64,000 nucleotides of DNA from an uncultured Arenicella sp. (GCA_947499305.1 CANMNN010000007.1:1-64000); one strand, 5' to 3'. Positions 1-9,166 are shown, counted from the first letter of the stretch. Translations and numbers: made by a program. Notes: generated from the sequence alone by a model not told the origin.

Positions 1-2
1 AG

Positions 3-33
3 GCAAAAAAAAGGCCGTCCGAAGACAGCCTTT
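3..33 (-). terminator. Rho-independent terminator after dsbA
   Basis: Read on the minus strand this is a 7-bp stem (one G-U pair) closed by a TTCG tetraloop and followed by a run of eight T. It lies about 20 bases beyond the dsbA stop codon and closes the minus-strand group. Confidence 0.9.
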
Positions 34-53
34 CTAGCTTAATTCGCTTTAGT

Positions 54-728
54 CTAACGCTCTTTGGCTGCTTTGCCAACTAGTTGATCGACTACCTTAA
101 ACATTTGTGCTGTTCCGCCGCTCAATCGTTGGCTAGTAAGGTATTTACCATCAATAACTAAAGCCGGTACGCCGTTAGCGCCCGATTGGCGAGTGATCTT
201 TTTCGCCGCACGCATTTTGTTATTCACGTCAAATGAATTAAACGCTGATTCAATTTGTTCTTGAGTGAAATCGTAGTCACCCAAAAATGCGACTAGGCGC
301 CCCATGCTGTTTAGAGGATTGCGCTTTATATGAATTGCATTAAAGAACTCGTCGTAGGCCGCCTCTGGCGCGTTTAGCGCTTGCATGGTGTAAAACGCCT
401 GACCATGAAACTCCCACTGTTTGCTAAAGATCGCTGGAACTTTCTTAAACTCTGCATTGGCTGGCATTGTCTTTTTCCACTCTTTTAGCGCTGGCTCTAG
501 TGAGAAACAATGACTACAGCCAAACCAAAAAAGCTCGGCAACTTCAATTTTGTCGCCAGTCGTAACTGTGATCGGTTCGCGAGTGTCTTGATATTTACTC
601 GAATCTACTGTCTGGGCGACTGTTTCTCCCTGACAAGCCATCAATACGCTCGCCACGATGGCGAATAAGCCGAGCTTGAGGGTTTTACTAATATCTGAAT
701 CTGTGTGCTGTGAAGATGTGCTTGTCAT
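54..728 (-). CDS. dsbA: Thiol:disulfide interchange protein DsbA, lipoprotein form
   Basis: Periplasmic thioredoxin-fold oxidase that introduces disulfide bonds into exported proteins. The product has 224 residues, with the active site Cys71-Ser-His-Cys74 in the context WFGCSHCFSLEP and a cis-proline loop GVPALVIDGKY near residue 185, both typical of DsbA. The N-terminus has a hydrophobic segment ending in LMAC (Cys32), a plausible lipobox, so the protein may be membrane-anchored rather than soluble. The preceding 15 or so residues are polar, so translation could begin slightly downstream. It is last in the minus-strand group after mpl, 178 bases away, and probably has its own promoter. Its DsbB partner is not in the window. 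The family call is firm; the lipid anchor is inferred. Confidence 0.93.
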   Translation of the reverse strand: MTSTSSQHTDSDISKTLKLGLFAIVASVLMACQGETVAQTVDSSKYQDTREPITVTTGDKIEVAELFWFGCSHCFSLEPALKEWKKTMPANAEFKKVPAIFSKQWEFHGQAFYTMQALNAPEAAYDEFFNAIHIKRNPLNSMGRLVAFLGDYDFTQEQIESAFNSFDVNNKMRAAKKITRQSGANGVPALVIDGKYLTSQRLSGGTAQMFKVVDQLVGKAAKER

Positions 729-906
729 AGGTTTCTCTAAATAACTATTTCGTGATATTTGCGCTTGTTTACGCTTGATAAAAGATTGGCTAGGGAGCCT
801 GAATTTGGCTTGTTATCTGCTCGACTCTAGCGGTATTTTGCCATGATTAACATTAACACTAGCTTAACATTGTTTGATGACAGATTTTGTCAAAGCTTGC
901 TCATGT

Positions 907-2274
907 TTATTGGGGTTTTGCTTCAAGGCGCTGGGTCAGTCGCTGATAAAGGTTTTCAAAGCCTCCATTGCTCATTATTAGTACATTGCTCGAACCTTGG
1001 TGTTGATCAATGAGCAAAATAATTCGATCTAATAGAGCTTCTATTTGATCAAAGGCTACAATTGAGTTTTCATCAGACTGGAGTTCGTTGATGTCCCACT
1101 TAACCTTGTTATCAGCGTATATCAAGGTATGGTCTGCCTGCTCTAATGCATCAGCAAGTAAATGTTTGTGCACGCCCTGTTTCATAGTATTGGAACGGGG
1201 CTCCAAAATAGCAATGATCTGCTCGTTGCCAACGCTGCATCTAAGCCCCCCTAGCGTTTCGGTGATGGCTGTTGGGTGGTGTGCAAAGTCGTCAAATACG
1301 CGCACACCATCTTGGTCAAAAATCAGTTCCATACGTCGCTTTACTGATTTAAATGTCGCTAAAGATTCGATTGAGTTTGCCACAGGGATGCCAACATGAT
1401 GGGCCGCGGCAATTGCGGCCACAGCGTTTGCCATATTGTGATCGCCAAACAGGTTCCAACGTACGTCATATTTGTGATCATCGTGAATCAATAAAAAGTG
1501 CGACGCGTCGTCGTTGATTTTACTGATTTTCCAATCGCTATTATCGCTATTAAAGCTTTTGCGCTCGCTCCAACAACCCATGTCCAAAACCTCGTCTAGG
1601 GCATCAGAATTTTGGTTGTAGATCACTTGCCCGTGTTGAGGAACGGTCTTCAGAAGATGGTTAAACTGAGTTTGAATCGCCTTTAGGTCTGCGAAAATAT
1701 CAGCGTGGTCGAACTCTAAGTTGTTTAGTACCAAGGTGCGAGGGCGATAATGTAGGAATTTAGAGCGTTTATCACTAAACGCTGTGTCATATTCGTCGGC
1801 TTCGATGACGAAAAATGGGGTTTTGCCTAGACGTGCAGACTCACCAAAGTTCTCGGGCACGCCACCAATCAGGTAGCCCGGAGATAGGTCGTTGTCCTCG
1901 AGTAGCCATGCCAATAAGCTGCTCGTGGTGGTTTTGCCATGAGTGCCGGCCACAGCCAGTACCCATCGACCCTGAAGTACATATTCACCGAGCCATTGGG
2001 CCCCTGATGTGTAAGCGAGCCCTTGATCCAAAACAGCTTCAAGTTCAGGGTTGCCGCGAGAAATAGTGTTACCAACAACAACGATGTTGACGTTTTCTGG
2101 AATGTTGCTCGCTGAATACCCTTCAAAAAGCTCAACTCCTAAGGCTTCCAATTGAGTGCTCATTGGTGGATAGGTGTTTGCATCTGAGCCGGTTACGCAC
2201 ATGCCAAGATCCTTTGCGAGCCTCGCAACACCGCCCATAAACGTGCCGCAAATTCCGATAATGTGAATATTCAT
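907..2274 (-). CDS. mpl: UDP-N-acetylmuramate:L-Ala-gamma-D-Glu-meso-DAP ligase
   Basis: Cytoplasmic cell-wall recycling ligase. It joins recovered L-Ala-gamma-D-Glu-meso-DAP tripeptide to UDP-MurNAc, bypassing MurC/D/E. At 455 residues it has the usual Mpl length. Visible are the N-terminal Rossmann segment IHIIGICGTFMGGVA, the Mur-ligase ATP loop AGTHGKTTTSSL near residue 110, the central EADEYDTAF motif near 160, and the C-terminal DDFAHHPTAI motif near 330. The IHIIG-ICGTFMGG start is characteristic of Mpl rather than MurC. It lies 23 bases after the membrane protein at 2298-2918, so the two are probably co-transcribed. Its substrate would be supplied by nagZ and the YkuD enzyme encoded near 26 kb. 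Confidence 0.95.
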   Translation of the reverse strand: MNIHIIGICGTFMGGVARLAKDLGMCVTGSDANTYPPMSTQLEALGVELFEGYSASNIPENVNIVVVGNTISRGNPELEAVLDQGLAYTSGAQWLGEYVLQGRWVLAVAGTHGKTTTSSLLAWLLEDNDLSPGYLIGGVPENFGESARLGKTPFFVIEADEYDTAFSDKRSKFLHYRPRTLVLNNLEFDHADIFADLKAIQTQFNHLLKTVPQHGQVIYNQNSDALDEVLDMGCWSERKSFNSDNSDWKISKINDDASHFLLIHDDHKYDVRWNLFGDHNMANAVAAIAAAHHVGIPVANSIESLATFKSVKRRMELIFDQDGVRVFDDFAHHPTAITETLGGLRCSVGNEQIIAILEPRSNTMKQGVHKHLLADALEQADHTLIYADNKVKWDINELQSDENSIVAFDQIEALLDRIILLIDQHQGSSNVLIMSNGGFENLYQRLTQRLEAKPQ

Positions 2275-2297
2275 TTTAGTCTACTTAAATTGGAGGC

Positions 2298-2918
2298 CTA
2301 ATTGGCCTGTTGCTGAGCGGCTATTTTAGCTTGTTCGTAGGCTGCGCTGATTTTTTCAATTTCTAATAGCATTTCTGTTTGAAATTTTGGCATGAGAATC
2401 ACAACCAACAAGTAGCCCGCGGCGTTGTAGGCGATGGTGAGTAAAATAGCCACCGGTGTGGAACACTCGAGCGCCGATCGCAAAATTACTATCATTAGGT
2501 ATAGTGACCATACCATCAAAAACAGAATGGTCAGTTGCACAAAGGGGATCATGGCGGCAATCAATATTGCGGTTGACATCAAAAGTGTGACGCCAAATAA
2601 GGCAGTGACAGTTTGAACGAATCGATTATCTTTTTGCTGGCTTTTAAGCAATGCAAAGATTAATGCTAGCTCGCCAACAATAGAAAGCATTGAGTAAAGC
2701 GCCGGGCTACTCAACGACTCCATTTTTGAAAAAGAATAATAACGAAGAAAAATTATCGTAATCGTTAAGATGATCGCGGTTTCTAGGCTGTAATTTAGGT
2801 CAGCTGGCTGACGTTTTCGCAGCGTGATCTCGTATAACTGTTTAATGATTTGCATGAAGTGATGCGGTATTGATTTAATTGACGTTGATAATACTAATGG
2901 CTCGCGCTTGATACGCAA
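2298..2918 (-). CDS. Uncharacterised multi-pass inner-membrane protein
   Basis: I do not recognise a named family. The 206-residue product has a basic N-terminal stretch and about four to five predicted membrane segments (roughly residues 48-62, 75-92, 103-122, 127-148 and 157-175), then an amphipathic, Ala/Gln-rich C-terminal tail likely to be a short cytoplasmic helix. A start at Met22 (MQIIKQLYEI) is equally possible and would remove a polar leader. It sits directly upstream of mpl with a 23-base gap, suggesting one transcript, and is divergent from rnd across 81 bases, which must hold both promoters. The overall shape recalls small Yip1-like membrane proteins, but that is only an impression. 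Confidence 0.7.
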   Translation of the reverse strand: MRIKREPLVLSTSIKSIPHHFMQIIKQLYEITLRKRQPADLNYSLETAIILTITIIFLRYYSFSKMESLSSPALYSMLSIVGELALIFALLKSQQKDNRFVQTVTALFGVTLLMSTAILIAAMIPFVQLTILFLMVWSLYLMIVILRSALECSTPVAILLTIAYNAAGYLLVVILMPKFQTEMLLEIEKISAAYEQAKIAAQQQAN

Positions 2919-2999
2919 AACTATTAATTGAATAGCTCAGTTGCTGGGCGCATGTTAGCATTATCAAACTAAAACATAAGAAGTGTTACCAAAAGAAAT

Positions 3000-4106
3000 A
3001 TGAATCACCTGATAGAGGAGCAGCGCCAGCTCACGGAGTTAGAGCCCCAGTTTAAGCAACTAGGAGATCAATCGGGTGTGGTCGCAGTGGACACAGAGTT
3101 TCTCCGAGAAAAAACATACAATGCCAAACTGTGTTTGGTGCAGTTGGGTATTGGCGAGCATCAATATTGCATAGATGTATTAGCCATTGATGATCTTTCA
3201 TCGCTAACGGCCTTGTTTGCCGATGAGCGGGTCTTAAAACTGTTTCACGCAGCACGTCAAGACATGGAGGTCATCTATCAAACCTTAGGGGTGTTGCCAA
3301 AGCCGATATTCGACACCCAGCTTGCAAGCGCATTTTGCGGTGGAGACATGCAGCAAGGTTATGGCGCTATGGTGCTTGAACGCACTGGCGTTGAATTACC
3401 GAAAACGCAGTCGAGAACTGACTGGACGCGCCGACCGTTATCAGCAGATCAAATTGAGTATGCTGGAGACGATGTGGCTCATCTTGAAGAACTTTATTGT
3501 CAAACTAAAGCGCTTCTAGACCAACGAAAACGCTTCGAGTGGTACCAAGAGGAGATAGAGAGCTACTACGAGCTCGATAAATATGTAATTGATCCTGCTC
3601 TGGCTTATAAGCGTTTATCGGGAGGCAATTTAAAAATTAAGCAGCAATATGTGTTGAAAGCGTTAGCTGAATGGCGAGAAGCAACGGCCCAAAAGCGAGA
3701 TATTCCGAGGTCGTGGGTTATGCGTGATGACAAGCTCTATGATCTAGTGATGCAACAGCCAAAAACCGAGCAAGAAATAAAGGATTTAGGCGTTTTTGGC
3801 CGAAAGTCGGTTGTTTATTTAGCTCCTCTAGCGCTTGAGATTATTAGCGGTGTTAAAGCATCTGAAGAGCGACTATGGCGCAAAGTTGATCCTTTAACGA
3901 AACAAGAAAAGAGTCTGTGCAGCGACTTAATGAAGCGTCTGAAGGTTATTTCTGAAGAGCTTGAGATTGCGCAAGCACTCTTAGGTACGCGTAAAGATAT
4001 CGAAAGCTTGTACCGCCATCGTCAATCAAAGAAGTTGCTTAAAGGCTGGAGAGAGAAAGCAGTTGGTGACGTGTTGCTGACGCATTTACGAGAACTAGAG
4101 TCTTAA
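3000..4106 (+). CDS. rnd: Ribonuclease D
   Basis: 3'-5' exoribonuclease that trims tRNA and other stable RNA 3' ends in the cytoplasm. The 368-residue product matches E. coli RNase D in length. The DEDD nuclease residues are visible: Asp31 and Glu33 in VAVDTEF, the ExoII Asp in FHAARQDMEVI, and the ExoIII Tyr-x3-Asp in YAGDDVAHLEELY. An HRDC domain follows at about residues 210-290 (LAEWREATAQKRDIPRSWVM), with a helical C-terminal region. It is a single gene, divergent from the mpl group. Confidence 0.95.
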   Translation: MNHLIEEQRQLTELEPQFKQLGDQSGVVAVDTEFLREKTYNAKLCLVQLGIGEHQYCIDVLAIDDLSSLTALFADERVLKLFHAARQDMEVIYQTLGVLPKPIFDTQLASAFCGGDMQQGYGAMVLERTGVELPKTQSRTDWTRRPLSADQIEYAGDDVAHLEELYCQTKALLDQRKRFEWYQEEIESYYELDKYVIDPALAYKRLSGGNLKIKQQYVLKALAEWREATAQKRDIPRSWVMRDDKLYDLVMQQPKTEQEIKDLGVFGRKSVVYLAPLALEIISGVKASEERLWRKVDPLTKQEKSLCSDLMKRLKVISEELEIAQALLGTRKDIESLYRHRQSKKLLKGWREKAVGDVLLTHLRELES

Positions 4107-4180
4107 GGCAAGAAGTCGAAAGGCCTTGTTGCTCTAGAGCTATTGGGAAAATAGAATAAAACTTTTAGCTCAGAGCAAGG

Positions 4181-4198
4181 CATTCAGTTTCCATTCAG
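4181..4198 (+). promoter_or_regulatory. Candidate OmpR-family direct-repeat site
   Basis: Two identical heptamers CATTCAG at 4181-4187 and 4192-4198 are offset by 11 bp, one helical turn. This is the geometry commonly bound by OmpR/PhoP-type regulators. It lies about 62 bases before the start codon of the glycine-zipper gene, which is followed by a two-component pair. The link to that pair is inferred. Confidence 0.35.
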
Positions 4199-4259
4199 CA
4201 TAGACTGCGTAAAGTGGCTCCATCGAAACTACCATTTAGGTAACTTTAGGAGTCTAACT

Positions 4260-4913
4260 ATGACTAATCAATCATTGAAAAATAAGTCTACAAGCAAAAT
4301 CGCGGTATCAGTGATGGCCGCAATCAGTATAGCCACAGTCGCATTGCCGGCGTCTGCTGCAAAGTATAGAAATAATTACGACAATTCGAGCTATGATTAT
4401 GCGCGGGTTGTGAGCGTAGACCCCTTACTTGAAACTTATCAAGTTAATGAACCGGTTGAACACTGTTGGAATGAGCGAGTAGCGTATAGGGAAGACTACT
4501 ATGACCGTGATCGTTCGAGACAGTATTCTCCTCGAAGCAAAAGCCGTACACCAGACGTTTTAGGTGCGATTATCGGCGGTGTAATTGGTAATCAGGTAGG
4601 TAAGCGTGGTGGCGGCAAAGCGAGGGATGTAGCCACGGTAGCTGGGGCTGTTTTAGGTGGATCTATAGGGCGTGATGTTCGAAATCAACGCAAATACAAC
4701 GAGCGTTACTCGAACGATCGCTATGACGACCAGCGGCATGCTACTCGTTATGAAACAGTGCAACAATGTGAGTTAAAAGACTCATACATAACTAAAGAGA
4801 GAGTCGTAGGTTATGATGTTGGCTACAAGTATAAGGGTAAGGTCTTTTACTCGAAGTTTGATCAGCACCCAGGCGATCGCGTTAAAGTAAAAGTTACAGT
4901 TCGCCCAGCATAA
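4260..4913 (+). CDS. Secreted glycine-zipper 2TM domain protein
   Basis: Envelope protein of the 17-kDa-surface-antigen / glycine-zipper 2TM type; no enzymatic role is expected. The 217-residue product has a signal peptide ending in LPASA-AKY near residue 34. A Tyr/Arg-rich linker (residues 75-98) follows, then the glycine zipper DVLGAIIGGVIGNQVG...VAGAVLGGSIG at about residues 99-140, and a conserved C-terminal part with Cys-containing motifs (HCWNERV earlier, QQCELKD later). Such proteins usually sit in or under the outer membrane and are envelope-stress responsive. It is upstream of a PepSY-like gene and a PhoP/PhoQ-like pair, with a candidate regulator site in front, so stress control by that pair is plausible. 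Confidence 0.8.
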   Translation: MTNQSLKNKSTSKIAVSVMAAISIATVALPASAAKYRNNYDNSSYDYARVVSVDPLLETYQVNEPVEHCWNERVAYREDYYDRDRSRQYSPRSKSRTPDVLGAIIGGVIGNQVGKRGGGKARDVATVAGAVLGGSIGRDVRNQRKYNERYSNDRYDDQRHATRYETVQQCELKDSYITKERVVGYDVGYKYKGKVFYSKFDQHPGDRVKVKVTVRPA

Positions 4914-5049
4914 GCGTCTGACGGGCATGTGCTCTTTAACTCAGCTCGGATTTCGAATATTTAGGTATACAACAATCTGTGTTTGACAAAAAAGAGTCAT
5001 GCCCTAAACTTAAACTCCACCAAATCAGCGGTAAACCATAGTATCAATC

Positions 5050-5418
5050 ATGGCATTTCTCAATTCAAAAAATTGGTTATTAGGAATCACCTTTATCGGT
5101 GCGGTCATTTCGATGACTTTGGTTTCTAATGCCAACGCCTTTGATGGCCGTGCATGGAATCAAGCTACTGACAATCTTCAGAGTGAAAGACATACGCAAA
5201 GCTATCAAACTCGTCGTTTAGACTCTCTTGGTACACGCCAATATTCTCAGAGCCGGGACTTGAGGTCTCGCAGTGAGGTTATTAGAGAAGTTAAGCGCCG
5301 GCACCCAAACGCAGAAATTCTTAGAATCAAGCTTGATGAGCGCGCGATGGTTTATCGAGTTCGGGTTTACCTTTCGGGTGGCGTGGTGAAAGTTGTCACC
5401 GTAAGTGCTCGCCGATAG
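5050..5418 (+). CDS. Small periplasmic PepSY-like protein
   Basis: The 122-residue product has a signal peptide (hydrophobic residues 9-27, cleavage likely after SNANA-FDG) and a basic, Arg/Ser/Gln-rich middle. Its C-terminal 45 residues (SEVIREVKRRHPNAEILRI, then a beta pair) look like a half PepSY fold. PepSY proteins encoded next to two-component systems are thought to modulate the sensor or inhibit periplasmic proteases. Here the gene lies 47 bases upstream of the response regulator and is probably in its operon. The fold assignment is by pattern only. Confidence 0.72.
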   Translation: MAFLNSKNWLLGITFIGAVISMTLVSNANAFDGRAWNQATDNLQSERHTQSYQTRRLDSLGTRQYSQSRDLRSRSEVIREVKRRHPNAEILRIKLDERAMVYRVRVYLSGGVVKVVTVSARR

Positions 5419-5465
5419 TCTCAGAACACACAAACCCGTTGTTTAAAACGCTAGATCATTAAATT

Positions 5466-6152
5466 ATGCGCATTCTAATTGTTGAAGACGAACAAAACTT
5501 ACAGCAACAACTCGCCGATACTCTTCGAGACCATGATTACGTCGTTGATGTGGCGAGTGACGGAGAAGAAGGATTGTACTTTGCTAAAGAGTACCCCGTT
5601 GACTTAGCTATTGTTGATCTTGGCTTACCAAAGCTTGACGGTGTAGAGTTGATTAAGCAACTGAGAGCGAGTGGCAAAGCGTACCCGGTTCTAATTTTAA
5701 CCGCGAGAAGTCGTTGGCAAGAGAAGGTTGAAGGCTTGGAAGCCGGCGCCGACGATTATCTAACTAAGCCTTTTCACCCAGAAGAAATGCTGGCTCGTCT
5801 AAAAGTGTTGCTTCGTCGTTCGGTTGGGCTCGCTGACAACTCGCTGGTTTGTGGCCCGATAAAGATCGATACATCGTCTAAGCAGCTATTTATCGATGAT
5901 AGGGCGGTTACGATTACCGCTTATGAATATCGTTTACTCTCTTACTTGATGATGCACACAGGTAAAGTTATTTCAAAACGCGAGTTGGTTGATCATATTT
6001 ATGAAGAAGACGACGATCGAGATAGCAATACCATTGAGGTTTTTATCCGGCGGCTTCGCAAAAAGCTTGACCCAGATGGAAGTTTAAAGCCGATTGAAAC
6101 TCAACGAGGGCGCGGCTATCGCTTTAGTATCGCCCGCACTGTTATTTCCTAG
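5466..6152 (+). CDS. OmpR/PhoP-family response regulator
   Basis: DNA-binding regulator of a two-component system, 228 residues. The receiver domain (1-115) has the acidic pair Glu7/Asp8, phospho-acceptor Asp51 in AIVDLGLP, Thr in LTAR and Lys in DYLTKPF. The C-terminal winged helix (about 125-222) contains the typical YRLLSYLMMHTGKVISKREL and IEVFIRRLRKKLDPDG recognition region. Its partner kinase starts 75 bases downstream. Sequence style is closest to PhoP/QseB-type regulators. The gene order PepSY, regulator, kinase suggests an envelope or cation signal, which is inferred. Confidence 0.93.
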   Translation: MRILIVEDEQNLQQQLADTLRDHDYVVDVASDGEEGLYFAKEYPVDLAIVDLGLPKLDGVELIKQLRASGKAYPVLILTARSRWQEKVEGLEAGADDYLTKPFHPEEMLARLKVLLRRSVGLADNSLVCGPIKIDTSSKQLFIDDRAVTITAYEYRLLSYLMMHTGKVISKRELVDHIYEEDDDRDSNTIEVFIRRLRKKLDPDGSLKPIETQRGRGYRFSIARTVIS

Positions 6153-6227
6153 TTGTTGTCGCTTACACGTTGTTGGCTAGGCGTCGCTTGGATAATTATT
6201 GTTTGAATAAAAGAGGGCTTAGCATTA

Positions 6228-7631
6228 GTGTATTCTCTGCGCCGTAGGCTTCTTACCACTGCGACAATATTGCTTCTGTTATTTTTGGGAGGCATGACGT
6301 TCGCGCTCAATAGGGCATTCGAGGATAGCGTTCTTAGTAATGCGGAGGACAATTTACGTAATCAAATACTTCTACTGATTGCAAATATCGATGTTGTTGA
6401 GGATGAGTTAATCGTCCCAAACGCGTTGCCCGAACCTCGTTTCGCACAAATGGATTCTAGTTTGTTCGCGCAAATTAGCCGCTCTAGTTCTGTTCAGGAA
6501 AATGGAATCAATTCTAAGAGCCATAGTTCTACGCCGAGCCCAGTGTTATGGAGGTCTCCATCCTTACTTGATATGCAGCTTCCTATTATGGACTCTCCGG
6601 TAGGAGTTTTTAGCTTCACTAAACAATTTGACTGGCGCGATCAGCCTGCCAGTTTCGCAACCTCACTAACGCTTGAATGGCAGACTAATGATGGTGTGTT
6701 GCCGTTGACCGTAAGTGTTGCAGAGCATTCGTCAAATTACACAAAACGTTTGCGTCGATACCAGCGACAAGTAAGCTTCGGTTTATTGCTGACTGGCGGC
6801 GTATTGATTGCGCTTTTACTTGCTTCATTAGGTTGGGCGCTTAAGCCGCTGCAGCGCGTGACACGACAGGTTGCGCAAATTGAAGCGGGTGATCGAGAGC
6901 GCTTTGACGAAGATTATCCTATAGAAGTCAGTAGCTTAACGCGAAATCTTAATCAACTTTTGAATTTTGACGAGCAGCGTATTATCCGCCAGAAAGAGGT
7001 GCTGGGTAACCTTGCACATAGCTTGAAAACCCCGATCGCAGTATTGAAGGGGTTAAAGTATTCAGGCGATGTTTCAGAAGATGCTCAACGGCAGCTTGAG
7101 ACCATGCAATCGATTATTGACTATCAGCTTCAGAGTGCGTCGACGGTTGGGCGTCGGCGCTTCGCCAAGCCGGTTGAAATAGCTACCAGCACTCGTCAGA
7201 TGGTTAATACCTTACAGAAGCTGCATGCCGATAAACGCATTGATTGCGAATTAGATATCACAGACGATGTGCTATTTTTCGGTGATCAAGGCGACTGGAT
7301 GGAACTTTGTGGAAACCTTCTTGATAACGCCTTTAAATGGACATCTAACAGAGTGCAGGTGCGTGTTCGCAATCTCGAATCGGATGAATTAGACGTTGTC
7401 AGCTCAGGAAGAAAAAATATTGAATTAACCGTGACAGATGATGGAATTGGGATAGACGACGAGCTTAAGGCAACAATTGCGGAACGAGGCGTTCGGCTGG
7501 ACAGCCAAACGCCAGGTCATGGTCTAGGCTTACACATTGTGAAAGGAATTGTCGAAGCGTACAGCGGAGAATTAAGCATTACTGACCCACTAGAACACAG
7601 CGGAACCTGCTTTACTGTTGTTTTGCGCTGA
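6228..7631 (+). CDS. PhoQ-like sensor histidine kinase
   Basis: Inner-membrane sensor kinase, 467 residues, partner of the preceding regulator. It uses a GTG start (GTG TAT TCT) giving MYSLRRRLL. Membrane segments lie near residues 9-27 and 183-205 and enclose a periplasmic domain of about 155 residues. A HAMP-like linker follows, then the H-box NLAHSLKTPIAVL with His264, the N-box CGNLLDNAFKW, and G-boxes DDGIGIDDE and GHGLGLHIVKG. HSLKTP and NAFKW are features of the PhoQ subgroup. The ligand is not predictable from the sequence. Confidence 0.92.
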   Translation: MYSLRRRLLTTATILLLLFLGGMTFALNRAFEDSVLSNAEDNLRNQILLLIANIDVVEDELIVPNALPEPRFAQMDSSLFAQISRSSSVQENGINSKSHSSTPSPVLWRSPSLLDMQLPIMDSPVGVFSFTKQFDWRDQPASFATSLTLEWQTNDGVLPLTVSVAEHSSNYTKRLRRYQRQVSFGLLLTGGVLIALLLASLGWALKPLQRVTRQVAQIEAGDRERFDEDYPIEVSSLTRNLNQLLNFDEQRIIRQKEVLGNLAHSLKTPIAVLKGLKYSGDVSEDAQRQLETMQSIIDYQLQSASTVGRRRFAKPVEIATSTRQMVNTLQKLHADKRIDCELDITDDVLFFGDQGDWMELCGNLLDNAFKWTSNRVQVRVRNLESDELDVVSSGRKNIELTVTDDGIGIDDELKATIAERGVRLDSQTPGHGLGLHIVKGIVEAYSGELSITDPLEHSGTCFTVVLR

Positions 7632-8182
7632 GTTCGCCTCTCGATAAACAGAGCGAAAGTCGTATTAGTCGAAATATAGTGCGTGTAGAGTTTTCGCCGA
7701 ATTTGGCTAATTAGTCGGACAATAGTCAAGGGTATGCTGCACTTGCTAGCTGTATCTCACGGCAGCAACTTTCAAGTCAATCAATTTTGGCTGGGGTACT
7801 TGGAAATTCTATGGCGTTGAATTTTAGAGTGTCGAGCCGTACCCAGAAGATAGGGGTAGGGGCATGCTGGATACGACTCGCTCTAAATGAGGTTTGCGCG
7901 AAAACCTCACAACTAATTTGTCACATTGGCGACACGAAAGCAAGCATCAATCCAACAAATGTCATCTATTTCGTCCAGCATCTCAGATTTATAGTTAACA
8001 GTGTTAGACAAGTGTTTGATAGTGGATTTAAATATTCCAAGCTCACATCGAAGCTGATATAAACCTATAACGGCGTTATTGATGCGCAACCCTTTAAAAA
8101 CAAGCAAAGCTGCCGCTGAATTCAGCATGGCTTGTTAAATACTAAGATAGATTTCTAAGAAAATATTAAGAGAGAATAAGAT
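7632..8182. other. 551-base intergenic region with two hairpins and no secure gene
   Basis: No convincing gene. A plus-strand frame at 7787-8062 (91 codons) has unlikely composition. A minus-strand frame at 7913-8128 (71 codons) has a more protein-like composition and could be a small gene or remnant, but has no recognisable motif. Two dyads are visible. One has an 8-bp perfect stem TGAGGTTT/AAACCTCA at 7888-7909 with a six-base loop. The other has arms AACAAGC/GCTTGTT at 8099-8136, enclosing the 12-base palindrome GCTGAATTCAGC, about 47 bases before the next start codon. Neither is followed by a T-run, so they are not standard terminators. Confidence 0.5.
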
Positions 8183-9142
8183 ATGGCACTTCCCAAAATT
8201 TTTCAAAACCTTCAATTGCCGGTTATCGCGGCGCCGATGTTTATACTTTCGGGAAAAGAAATGGTGATCGAGCAGTGTAAGGCCGGTATTGTCGGATCTT
8301 TTCCAGCTCTGAATGCTCGTGGTGAAGGTGAGTTTGAAAAGTGGCTCCAAGAAATCACTGAAGAGCTAGATAAGTACAATCAAGCTAACCCCGACTCTCC
8401 GGCAGCGCCTTTTGCTGTTAATCAAATCGTGTTTAAAAGCAACGCACGCCTTTACGAAGATATGGAGTTGTGTGTTAAGTACAAAGTACCAATTATTATT
8501 ACTTCATTAGGCGCTAATGAAGACGTGAATTCAGCCGCTCATTCATACGGTGGGATTGTAATGCATGATGTTATTAATCAGCGTTTTGCACGTAAAGCGA
8601 TAGAAAAGGGTGCCGATGGGTTGATCGCGGTTGCCGCTGGTGCTGGCGGACATGCGGGAGCGTTATCGCCTTTCGCCATTATTCAGGAAACACGCGAGTG
8701 GTTCGATGGACCTCTCGCGTTATCAGGTTGTATCGCATCTGGAGATTCGGTGTTAGCTGCACAAGCCATGGGCGCAGACTTTGGTTATATTGGTTCAGCG
8801 TTTATTGCCACCAAAGAAGCAAATGCGGCGCAAGAATACAAGCAAATGGTTGTCGACTGTGATGCCAAAGATATTATCTACTCTGACTATTTTACCGGCG
8901 TATCAGGTAATTATTTAAGCCCAAGCATTGAGGCCGCAGGCATGGATCCGGCGAACCTTCCTAAAGGTGATATTGCCGCGATGCAAAAACTCACTGACCA
9001 AGGTTCTGATGCAAAGGCGTGGAAAGATATATGGGGCTGTGGCCAAGGAATTGGCGCAATTGACGAAATTCAGACGGTTTCTGAGCGTGTAGCGCAATTA
9101 AAATCGGAATATAGCGAAGCAAAGCGCAGAATTATCGGCTAG
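8183..9142 (+). CDS. Nitronate monooxygenase / 2-nitropropane dioxygenase family
   Basis: FMN-dependent TIM-barrel oxidoreductase that oxidises alkyl nitronates such as propionate-3-nitronate; cytoplasmic. The 319-residue product begins PVIAAPMFILSGKEM, the family's FMN-binding start. It contains KGADGLIAVAAGAGGHAG (residues 138-155), the phosphate-binding and catalytic-His region of class I enzymes, and GADFGYIGSAFIATKEA near 195-211. It is a single gene with a long leader. It precedes glnK-amtB, but hairpins and 130 bases separate them, so co-transcription is doubtful. Some members act on unsaturated acyl substrates, so the exact substrate is open. Confidence 0.88.
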   Translation: MALPKIFQNLQLPVIAAPMFILSGKEMVIEQCKAGIVGSFPALNARGEGEFEKWLQEITEELDKYNQANPDSPAAPFAVNQIVFKSNARLYEDMELCVKYKVPIIITSLGANEDVNSAAHSYGGIVMHDVINQRFARKAIEKGADGLIAVAAGAGGHAGALSPFAIIQETREWFDGPLALSGCIASGDSVLAAQAMGADFGYIGSAFIATKEANAAQEYKQMVVDCDAKDIIYSDYFTGVSGNYLSPSIEAAGMDPANLPKGDIAAMQKLTDQGSDAKAWKDIWGCGQGIGAIDEIQTVSERVAQLKSEYSEAKRRIIG

Positions 9143-9166
9143 AGCGCTGTTCGGCCTATGAATTTG

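Noticed and set aside
7787-8062. 91-codon plus-strand frame as a gene
   Set aside because: No ribosome site, odd composition, overlap with hairpins, and no recognisable motif.
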